DNA of 64,000 bases from Salinicola lusitanus (lineage in GTDB: Bacteria > Pseudomonadota > Gammaproteobacteria > Pseudomonadales > Halomonadaceae). Where the stretch lies: NCBI RefSeq assembly GCF_003206045.1, contig NZ_PZJM01000013.1, positions 131,491 through 195,490 of the forward strand, written 5' to 3'. Shown here piece after piece: positions 49,815 to 58,800 of this stretch. The notes under the pieces were generated by a model. The model was not told the origin of the DNA, did no database searches, and saw nothing but the letters and a program-made list of their open reading frames with translations. How positions within the stretch are numbered: position 1 is the first letter of the stretch; every line of letters begins with the position of its first letter. The position numbers and the translations under genes were made by a program.

Positions 49815-51794
49815 GTGACGGGGCCCCAGCGCTCGCTTTCTGCCATTCGTCTCGTATGGCGCTCCGCGCTCCTCTGCGCACTGGCGGGGTGGGCTGTCTT
49901 AACCCTGCCGTCGGCCGTGGCCGCACCGCTTTGGCTGGGAAGCGATATCCCCTATCGCGTCTGGAGCGACCCCACGGGGCGGCTCTCACTGCGTGAAGCC
50001 GTGTCCGAGATCGCGCGTCACGGAAAACCCGCGAGGGAGGTCCTGTCGCGGGGCTATACCCACGAGGTCGCGTGGCTGCGCTTCACCCTCGCGGCGGACG
50101 CTTTCGATGGCGCACCGCTGTGGCTGGAGATCAAGCCCAACTTTCTCGATGACATTCGCGTCTACTATCGCCCCCTGACGGGAAGCGGACCTTGGCACCA
50201 GCGGCGCGTCGGAGATACGCTCGCGGCGCCCAGAGGAGATCTGGATTATCGCTTTCCCGTTCTGAAAATAGCGCCGCCGCCGAGCGCGCCGGGCTACGAG
50301 ATCGTGATGCGAGTCGCGACGACCAGTTCCCTGCTGCTGCGGCTTGGATTCTGGCAACCTGAGGAATTCATGATCCATGCCACGCGCTCGTCGGCCTACT
50401 ACGCCTTCTACTTCGGGCTGGCAGGGCTCTCGACGCTGCTGGCGTTGGTACTGGCGATCCTCTTGCGCAACCGCCTGCTATGGTCGGTGGCCTTCATGGC
50501 CATTCCCTATGCCATGATGGCCTCGATAGAGGGTTTCGTCGCCTGGTCGCTGCCCGGGCTGGGAATCCTGTTTCAGCATTACCTGATCAGTGTACTGGCC
50601 CTGCTCATGTCGGCATCCCTGTTGTGGATGCCGGTCGAAGCGATCGATCTGCGCGACCGCGTGCCGTGGCTCTATCGGACCTTTGTCGGGACCTGCTTCC
50701 TCTGCTTGCCGCTGATGCTGAGCATACCCTTGGGCTTCTATAGTCAGGCGATTCGCCTGCAGACGACGCTTCACTTTTTCATTGGCATTCTCTTTTTGAT
50801 GTACTGCTTGCGTGTCTGGGGCAAGGAGGGGTTCAGAACGCTATCTTTCGCGTTGAGTATTGGACCCTTCATCGTTACGGCCTTGACACTCTACGGTCTG
50901 CTGGTACTGGCAGGTCGGGTGCCTTTCAAAATCGTCTTCTACCGTGCCTGGCAATATTCACTGGTGGTCAACATGCTGCTGGTCATGGGCGTGGCCGTTT
51001 ACCAGGTGCGCATGCAATATCGCGAGGCCAGGGAGAAGAAGCGGCTGGCCAGAGACCTGATGATCGAACGCGAAGCGAGCTTCAACCAGCGTCAATTCAT
51101 GGGTATGGTCGCCCATGAGTTTCGAACGCCTCTGGCGGTGACTTCCGGCTGTCTGGAGAACTTGCGCTACGCAACCGACATGGCGCAGATACGTCAGCGC
51201 CACAGCCGCATCGAGAGAGCCAATGATCGACTCATTCAGTTGACCGATAACTGCCTCGTCGATGCCAGGCTCGATGCCGAAAACCTGCACCTCGACTGCC
51301 GGCCCGCCGATCTGGCCGAGATCGTGAACTCGGCGGTGGCGCTCATCCATTTCTCCGATCACCACAGCTGCCGGCTTGAACTCGAACACCTGGCGTACGG
51401 CGCAGCGCAAGGCGGTATGCCGTCCGGCGAGCGACCCTGGATCGACGCCGCCCTGATGCGTATAGCGCTCTCCAATGTCATCGACAATGCGGTGAAATAT
51501 AGTGCCGGTGGCATCATTCGGGTCGAGTGTCGGCGAGCCGGAGAGCGGTTCACGCTGGCGGTGGAAGATCGCGGCGGAGGCATTCCCGTGAACCAGGTCG
51601 ACATCATCTTCGAACGCTACCGCAGAGCCGAATCCTCGACCGGCACGCGCCCCGGGTTCGGCTTGGGACTGCATGTCAGCCGCCAGATCGCGCGTGCCCA
51701 CGGCGGTGAGCTGGCTCTCGCCGCCAACACATCGACAGGCTGTCGCTTCGTGTTCACGATGCCCTGGAATGCAGGGAAAGGAGGTGGGGAGTGA
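49815..51794 (+). CDS. Membrane histidine kinase with 7TMR-DISM sensor
   Basis: This 659-residue sensor has a signal peptide (about 1-35, cleaved after VAA), a periplasmic 7TMR-DISMED2 carbohydrate-binding-like domain (about 40-170), a seven-helix 7TMR-DISM membrane domain (about 185-390), a short coiled coil, a HisKA domain with phospho-acceptor His434 in VAHEFRTPLA, and an HATPase domain (NVIDNAVKYS, VEDRGGGIP, GFGLGLHVS). The GTG at 49815 gives the signal peptide directly. The frame is open far upstream, but that region overlaps the phosphatase gene. Its stop overlaps the response regulator GTG. Confidence 0.85.
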   Translation: MTGPQRSLSAIRLVWRSALLCALAGWAVLTLPSAVAAPLWLGSDIPYRVWSDPTGRLSLREAVSEIARHGKPAREVLSRGYTHEVAWLRFTLAADAFDGAPLWLEIKPNFLDDIRVYYRPLTGSGPWHQRRVGDTLAAPRGDLDYRFPVLKIAPPPSAPGYEIVMRVATTSSLLLRLGFWQPEEFMIHATRSSAYYAFYFGLAGLSTLLALVLAILLRNRLLWSVAFMAIPYAMMASIEGFVAWSLPGLGILFQHYLISVLALLMSASLLWMPVEAIDLRDRVPWLYRTFVGTCFLCLPLMLSIPLGFYSQAIRLQTTLHFFIGILFLMYCLRVWGKEGFRTLSFALSIGPFIVTALTLYGLLVLAGRVPFKIVFYRAWQYSLVVNMLLVMGVAVYQVRMQYREAREKKRLARDLMIEREASFNQRQFMGMVAHEFRTPLAVTSGCLENLRYATDMAQIRQRHSRIERANDRLIQLTDNCLVDARLDAENLHLDCRPADLAEIVNSAVALIHFSDHHSCRLELEHLAYGAAQGGMPSGERPWIDAALMRIALSNVIDNAVKYSAGGIIRVECRRAGERFTLAVEDRGGGIPVNQVDIIFERYRRAESSTGTRPGFGLGLHVSRQIARAHGGELALAANTSTGCRFVFTMPWNAGKGGGE

Positions 51795-52498
51795 TCGAGT
51801 CGCTACCCAGAATCGCGGTCGTGGAGGATAACGAAGACCTCCGCGAAGAGCTGCTGTTCTATCTCAATCACAAGGGGTTCCCGGCCTGGGGGGCCGGCAG
51901 TGCGGAGTCCTTCTGGAAGCTGCTGCATCGACAGAATGTCGATATCGTGCTCGTCGATCTGGGCTTGCCGGGAGAGGACGGGTTCAGCATCGTCCAGTTT
52001 CTGCACGAGCTGGGGGGTTATGGCTCGATCGTGATCACCGCGCGGGGAGATCAGCAGGATCGCCTGCGCGGGCTCAATCTGGGAGCCGACCTGTTTCTGG
52101 TCAAACCCATCAATTTCGCGCAGCTGGCAGACGCCTTGGTGCAGCTGAATCGACGGCTCAAGCACGGCGCTACCACCGAGTCCCGCGCCGCCGAACCTGG
52201 CTGGCAGGGGTGGTCCCTGTCGCCATCCGGAGAACGTCTGCTTGGGCCCGGTGGCAAGGCGCTTCCGCTCTCTCGCCAGGAGAGCGCGCTACTGTCGATT
52301 CTATTATCGTCGACGAACCAGGTATTCACGCGTCAGGCGCTGCATGACCTCATGTTCGAGCATGCCGCAGAGCCGGATCTGCACCGCATCGACGTGATCC
52401 TGAGTCGCCTGCGGCAGAAAGCCCGCCGGGAGGATATCCCCATTCCCATACGCACGATCTTCGGTCGCGGCATCGTTTTCGCGGGGAGCGCGGTTTAG
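51791..52498 (+). CDS. OmpR-type response regulator
   Basis: This 235-residue protein has a receiver domain (about 8-125) with acidic pocket Glu12/Asp13, phospho-acceptor Asp56 in LVDLGLPG and the conserved Thr and Lys in ITARG and LVKPI. A C-terminal winged HTH (about 145-232) ends with TIFGRGIVFAG. It starts at a GTG that overlaps the kinase stop (GTGA). The autotransporter begins 313 bases downstream on the same strand and is the likeliest target. Confidence 0.87.
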   Translation: MIESLPRIAVVEDNEDLREELLFYLNHKGFPAWGAGSAESFWKLLHRQNVDIVLVDLGLPGEDGFSIVQFLHELGGYGSIVITARGDQQDRLRGLNLGADLFLVKPINFAQLADALVQLNRRLKHGATTESRAAEPGWQGWSLSPSGERLLGPGGKALPLSRQESALLSILLSSTNQVFTRQALHDLMFEHAAEPDLHRIDVILSRLRQKARREDIPIPIRTIFGRGIVFAGSAV

Positions 52499-52811
52499 AC
52501 CACGCGTCGAGGTATTTTAGCGACAGCCGGGCCGTTTCGATGCCACTTGCCGCCATTCCGAGAGCCACTCACAAGGTCGCTGGCGCTACCCGTTCACACG
52601 CGCCATGTGCTTCCCGGACCTCAGGCGCGCTTCACCCGAAAGTCATCTGAGTTCGCTGGACACCCAGTGTGATATTTCTGGTCTTTTCGATTTTTCGCAT
52701 GAAAGTGCGCTGCATTCGAGAGTTCTGAGAGAATCGAGACTGACGGTCACCGTTCGTTACATGTGACGCTCCGCCGCGGGGAACTATAAACCGTGGTGGA
52801 GATTATTTGTC
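52499..52811 (+). other. 313-base upstream region of the autotransporter gene
   Basis: No gene is seen. Towards its end are two direct-repeat half sites (52746-52760), a TATAAA (52785-52790) that could be a -10 element, and the ribosome site GGTGGAG (52795-52801). No good -35 hexamer is present, which fits an activated promoter. If that -10 is used, the transcript would start inside the ribosome site, so the true start may lie further upstream. Confidence 0.45.
52746..52760 (+). promoter_or_regulatory. Direct repeat with 10-base period, candidate response-regulator site
   Basis: GTCAC (52746-52750) and GTTAC (52756-52760) are repeated one helical turn apart, the spacing typical of OmpR-family sites. 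A related GTGAC follows at 52763-52767. They lie just upstream of the possible -10 of the autotransporter gene. Confidence 0.3.
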
Positions 52812-55800
52812 ATGAATCGAGTCTATCGAGTCGTCTGGAATCACAACAAAAAAACCTGGCAGGCGGCCTCGGAGGCGAGTCGCGCACGTCGCAAATCCGG
52901 CACCGACAAGCCAGCATCGCGGGCTGGTGTCGCTCCCCGGATGGCCAGCGGTATCGGTTTAGTGATGAGCTGCCTGATATCGAGCCCTGCCGCGTGGGCG
53001 GAGCAGTGCAGCTCTATCCCTTACAACACCGAGACCCACTGCACCATCAATGAGAACCAGAATGGTCAGGAGGTCGTCGCCTGGAACGCCGGTGGCACCG
53101 ACTACACCGTCACCAATACGGTCGCCCAGACGCGCAGGCTGAGCGCGAATAAAGAGATATACGGCCTCTACTACTATGTCGGTGGCGGCACGCCATCCCG
53201 CGACAAGCATCCTGCGGGCTATCCGGCTGGCACCTTGACGATCAATAACGGGGTGGTCGACAAGGACGGCAACATTACTAACGATAGCGCCACCATCCAT
53301 ATCAGTGGCGACCTTTCTGGCAGTAACAACTTTCCGGAACATGTCTTCGCCATTCGTGCCCAGGGGACGGGTAGCAATGGGGTCGAGCCGGACGACCAGG
53401 GTGCCGATGGCGGCCGTGGCGGCGATGGCGGTTTCATCACGATCAACAACTACTCTGCTATCGAGATCGAGGGTAACGCCGACTTCGGTGGTATCGGTAT
53501 GGTCGCGGGGCTGTTCGCGCAGAGCAAGGCGGGTAACGGTGGTCCCTTCAACAGTGCAGTGCTCGGTGATCAGTTGAGTGGCAACGGGGGAGATAGCAAG
53601 ACCGTGACCGTTCTCAACCGGGCGCCGATCACCATCGGGTCGTCATCCGATGTCTTCGAGGGCAGCGATCTTGCGCGATTGATCAGTGCCGAGTCGATCG
53701 GGGGCCGCGGCGGCGATGGCGCGGATGGCACGGGCCAGGCGGGCGCCGGCGGTACCGGTGGCATGATCAGCGTGGTGAATCAGGCAGACCTTACGCTCTA
53801 TTACCGTGAGAACGGCAATGGCGCCTACGGTGTGCAGGGGATATTCGCCCGCAGCAGCGGCGGCAATGGCAGCGGCTCGGAAGACAATAGCGATAACGGC
53901 GGCAAGGGCGAGGATGGCCGCGAGATCACGATCGACAACCGCGGTGACATCACGCTGGTCAAGACCGGCAATACGGCAATGGGTAGCTACGAGTCCGCCG
54001 GTATTTTGGCACTGTCCCATGGTGGCAACGGGGGAAACTCCCACGATGAGACCACAGGCGGCATCGGGGGGGCGGGTAGTGCCCAGCGCAATCAGGGAGA
54101 AGCGGATACCTCCGGCGTGACTGTGATCACCCACACGGCCGGCAGGATCGCGGTCTCGGGCGAGAACGTGAGTGGTATCGTCGCGCGTTCCTATGGCGGT
54201 AACGGCGGCAACGGCAACGGCCACAGCCAGTCGAAGGGGGGCACCGGCGGCTACGGCGGGAGAATTCAGCTGAATCTTCTGGACGATGGCACCGTCAAGA
54301 CGGATGGCGATCGCGGCTACGGCCTGCTGGCGCAGTCGATCGGTGGCATCGGCGGCAGCAACGCGGGAACGGCCGGAAAAGGAGGCAACGGCGGCAGTGT
54401 CGGTGTCTACGCCACGTCGGGCACGCAGATCGAGACCCAGGGCGACTACGCCGCGGGTATCACGCTGCACTCGGTCGGCGGGGGCGGTGGGACGGGCGAC
54501 GATTTCGTTGGCGTGCTCTTTGGTTCGGGAGGCAACGGCGGTAACGGCGGCAATGCCGAAAAAGCGACCACGACCAGCGGTGCCGATATCACCACGAGTG
54601 GCGATCACGCCTACGGATTTCTGGCTCAGGCCATCGGCGGATCCGGCGGCACGGGAGGCATCAGTACCGGGGTGATATCGCTTGGCGGAAACGCCGGCGG
54701 CGGCGGATCCGCTGCCGATGTCGAACAGAATAATAGTGGCAACATCACCACCAGCGGCGACTACTCGATCGGCGTCCTCGCGCAATCGATTGCCGGTGGT
54801 GGTGGTGCGGCGGGCGCCTCGGGGGGCGTCCTATCCGTTGGCGGTGCCGCCGGGGCCGGCGCGAACAACTGGCAAACCGCCTACGTCACCAATAGTGGAG
54901 ACATCACGACATCGGGGAACGCCGCTTCGGGCATCGTCGCTCAGGCGATCGGCGGCGGTGGCGGGGTCGGAGGGGGAGCCGTCGGAATGGCGGCGGTCGG
55001 TGGTAGTGGCAGCAGCGGCGGCCAGGGGGGCAAGGCCGAGATCTTCGCCGTGGGGGGGACTGTCTCCACCGCTGGTGATCACGCCTATGGTCTGGTAGCC
55101 CAGTCGATCGGTGGTGGTGGAGGAAATGGTGGCGATGCCTTCGATGCCTCGGTGCTCGCCGGCATCGGCGTTGGCGGTTCGGGCGAGGCAGGTGGCAACG
55201 GTCTCACCGCCTGCGCGACCAACACCTACGCGGGTTGCAACGGCGTGCCAGTCACCACCGGACCTAACGGCCCGGCAGCGGATACCGGGTCGGCGGCGCC
55301 GCAGAGCGACGAGGGTAGTGCGATCGTCACCGGTGGCGATTTTTCTCATGGCGTGATCGTTCAGTCGATAGGGGGTGGCGGAGGCAACGGCGGCAGCGTC
55401 GATGCCGTCTCGGCGCTCTCCATTGCGACCTTGCAGATTGGCGGCGGCGGTTCCGGCGGCGGGGCTGGCGGTGATGCGAGTGGCTATTTCGATGCGCTGC
55501 AGCTATCGACGTCGGGCCAGAATGCCAAAGGCCTGATCGTTCAGTCCCTAGGCGGGGGCGGCGGCAATGGCGGCAACACGATGTCGCTCAATATCGGCAC
55601 CCCCCTGGCCATTCAGATCGGTGGCAGTGCCGGTTCCGGCACTGTCGGTGGAAAGAGCTCACTTGACTTGATCGATAGTCTCGTGACGACCGCTGGCGCC
55701 AACGCTGGCGCGGTCCTGGTGCAGTCGATTGGCGGCGGTGGCGGCACCGGCGGCAGTGCGACGGGTTACGACGCCTCGGTCGGTCTGACCTTGAACAACT

Positions 55801-58800
55801 CGCTGGGTGGCAGCGGCGGTACCGGTGGTTCGGGCAATCAGGCCAGCGTGGCACTGGATGACACCCGAGTCCAGACGGGCTTCGACGCCAATGGCAACCC
55901 GCTCGGCGCCGACGCGGGTTCGTCTCACGGCATCACGGTGCAATCGATTGGCGGCGGCGGCGGCTCCGGTGGCAGCTCGGTGGCCGATGCGTTGAGCGTG
56001 GCCGCGCCAACGGGTGAGGGAGAGTCGTTTGCCGTCGCTGTCAGTACCGCGCTTGGCGGGCTCAGCGGTGCCGGCGGTGACGGCGGTTCCGCGACCGCGT
56101 CGCTCGCTGGTGCGTCAACGGTCATGACCGGCGGCGACGGCGCGCACGGCATTCTGGCGCAGTCGGTCGGCGGCGGCGGCGGCGACGGCGGTTCGGCCTC
56201 GAGTCTCGCCGGCTCTGTCGGTCTGGCCGATACGGCGTCGGTCGATGTCTCGACCGCGCTCGGCGCTTCCGGCGGCGCCGGTGGCTCGGCCGGATCGGTC
56301 CATGTGACGCTTGCCGACAGCGCGCGTATCGAGACCTACGGCGATAACGCCAACGCTATCGTGGCCCAGTCGATCGGCGGCGGCGGCGGCGATGGTGGCA
56401 TCGGCAATTCGGGTGACAAGAAAATCGGCGGCGGTGTCAGCGTCAAGGCCAGTATCGGACTTGGTGGTCGCGGTGGTAGCGGTGGTGTCGGTCACGACGT
56501 CGATGTCAGTCTGGCCTCCGGCACATCGGTAGCCACCCATGGCTCGGGGGCCCGCGGTATCGTGGCGCAGTCGGTCGGTGGTGGCGGCGGTACCGGACAA
56601 GGCGGAACGATCGGTCTCGATGTCGGATTTTCGGTCGGTGGCGGCGAGGGCAGCGGAGAAAAAACCCCGGAAGCCGAAGGGGGAGAGAGTTCCGCGACGC
56701 CCGAAGAGGGTAGCGATCCGACCGAGATCACCACCGGCGTGAAACTCGCCGTGGGGGCCACGGGTGGCTCCGGCAATCTGGGCGGCGACATCGTCTCCAA
56801 GGGTGGCATCAACGGCAACATCACGACGCGGGGCGGCGACGCCGACGGCGTACTGCTGCAGTCGATCGGTGGAGGCGGTGGCCTGGCTGGTTCTGCCGGC
56901 AGCGATATCGGCGACGCTGATGATTCGAGCGACGACGATTCGAACGATGAGGAACCGATGACCTTCGGCCTGGCTGCGGCGGTTGGCGGCAATGGTGGCA
57001 GCGGGGGTCACGGCGGTGACATCGGCGGCGACTCGGCGCTCGTTTTCAATACTACGATCGCCACCCAGGGTGACTGGGCTGATGGCATCGTCTTGCAGTC
57101 GATCGGCGGCGGCGGCGGCACGGGAGGAACCGCGCTGGCGGCGGGCTCGGCGGCGAAGGCCGAACTCTCGATGGCGGTTGGTGGTCAGGGCGGCGCGGGC
57201 GGCGACGGCGGGACGATCAACACCTTCTTCAACGATACCGGCTCGCGGATGAAAATAACCACCGCTGGCTATGCCGCACACGGCATGCTGCTGCAGTCGA
57301 TTGGTGGCGGTGGCGGTCAGTCCGGCGATGGCTCGGACAGTGCCAACGGCAAGATCTCCGTCGGTGGCGGCTTCGGCGCTTCCGGCGGTGCGGCGGGTGA
57401 CGGTGGCAACATTACCATCGGCAGCGGCAGCTTCAGTCGCGTGGCGACCCTTGGCGACGACGCCTACGGTATCTTCGCCCAGTCCATCGGCGGCGGCGGC
57501 GGTGTGGGCGGTGCCGGCAGCACGACACAATCCGAAAAACGCCTCGATCTGGACCTCGAGGTGGCGGTCGGCGGACGCGGCGGTGCGTCGGGAAAAGGCG
57601 GTAAAGTCGACCTGACGACGGGAACACAACTGCAGACCTTCGGCGATCGTGCGTTCGGCATCGTCGCGCAATCCATCGGCGGTGGTGGCGGTGTGGGTGG
57701 TGCAGCCGACACCGATAGCCTGCTGAGCGTTGAACTGGGTTCCGACGCCGCGGGCGCCAGTGGTAACGGCGGACAGGTATCTCTTCATGTGACCAGTGGC
57801 AGCATCGCCACGTCCGGTGAGGGTGCCCACGCGATCATCGCGCAGTCGGTGGGCGGCGGCGGTGGTATCGCCGGTAACATCAGCGGCAATACCATCTCGA
57901 CCAGCCGACCAGGATTTGGTGGCAAAGATGGACCCACAGGCGACGGTGGCAATGTCCAGGTCAACGTCAACGGCGACATCGCAACGTCAGGCGATGGGGC
58001 CTACGGCATCATCGCCCAGTCGATCGGCGGCGGCGGCGGCCTGTATGGTGGCAGCGACGGTGTGTTGCACGCGGGTTCCACGGGAAACAACGCTGGGGCT
58101 GGCGGGGCGGTTACGGTGACGCAAAGTGGTTCTCTGGTGACTTCCGGCACCAATAGTTACAGCATCTTCGCGCAATCCATGGGCCCGAAATACAACGGCC
58201 GGATCAGCGTGAGCGTCGATGGACAGGTCGTGGGTGGCAGCAAGAACGGTGCCGCCGTCGCATTCAGCGAAGGGCAGAACAACGTTCTGAACGTGGGCAC
58301 GGGAGGCGTCGTCAGTGCCGGCGGTGGGACCGATGGCACGGTACGCGGCTCTGCGGTTCTGTTCGTTACCGAGGCCTCCTATCTGCCGACCCTGGCGATT
58401 CACAATCAGGGCGCCATTTATGGTGCCGTTCTCGCCTACGGTGGCACTCAGAGTACGGACGGCGGCGGCACGGTGTCCTCGAGCATGGCGCCGGCGAACA
58501 CGCTGTCGACGGATGTAGCCAGCGCTGCCCAGGTGACATCCTTGGCGCTGCTGGCCGCGCCGCCCGGACCCAGCATTCAGGTCGACAACGCCAGCGGAGC
58601 GACCTGGCTGTTGGAGAACGTGTCGCAGGCGGACCTGGTCAACGCCGGGACCGTGGGCGTGCTCTCCTCCGTGGCAGAGGGTGGGGGCATTGGCAACACG
58701 GCCACGCTCGAAGGCGATTTCGAGCAGACCGAGAGTGGGCGATTGAGCGTGGCTGCCGACTTCGAGCGGGGTATTGCCGACCGTCTCGAGATTCAGGGGA

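Noticed and set aside
56115..57830. 571-residue minus-strand frame inside the autotransporter gene
   Set aside because: It is the reverse complement of the glycine-codon-rich repeats and has no start signal or recognisable domain.
53845..58200. Possible CRISPR or tandem DNA repeat array
   Set aside because: The periodicity comes from in-frame Gly-rich protein repeats. Units differ in length and sequence and there are no unique spacers.
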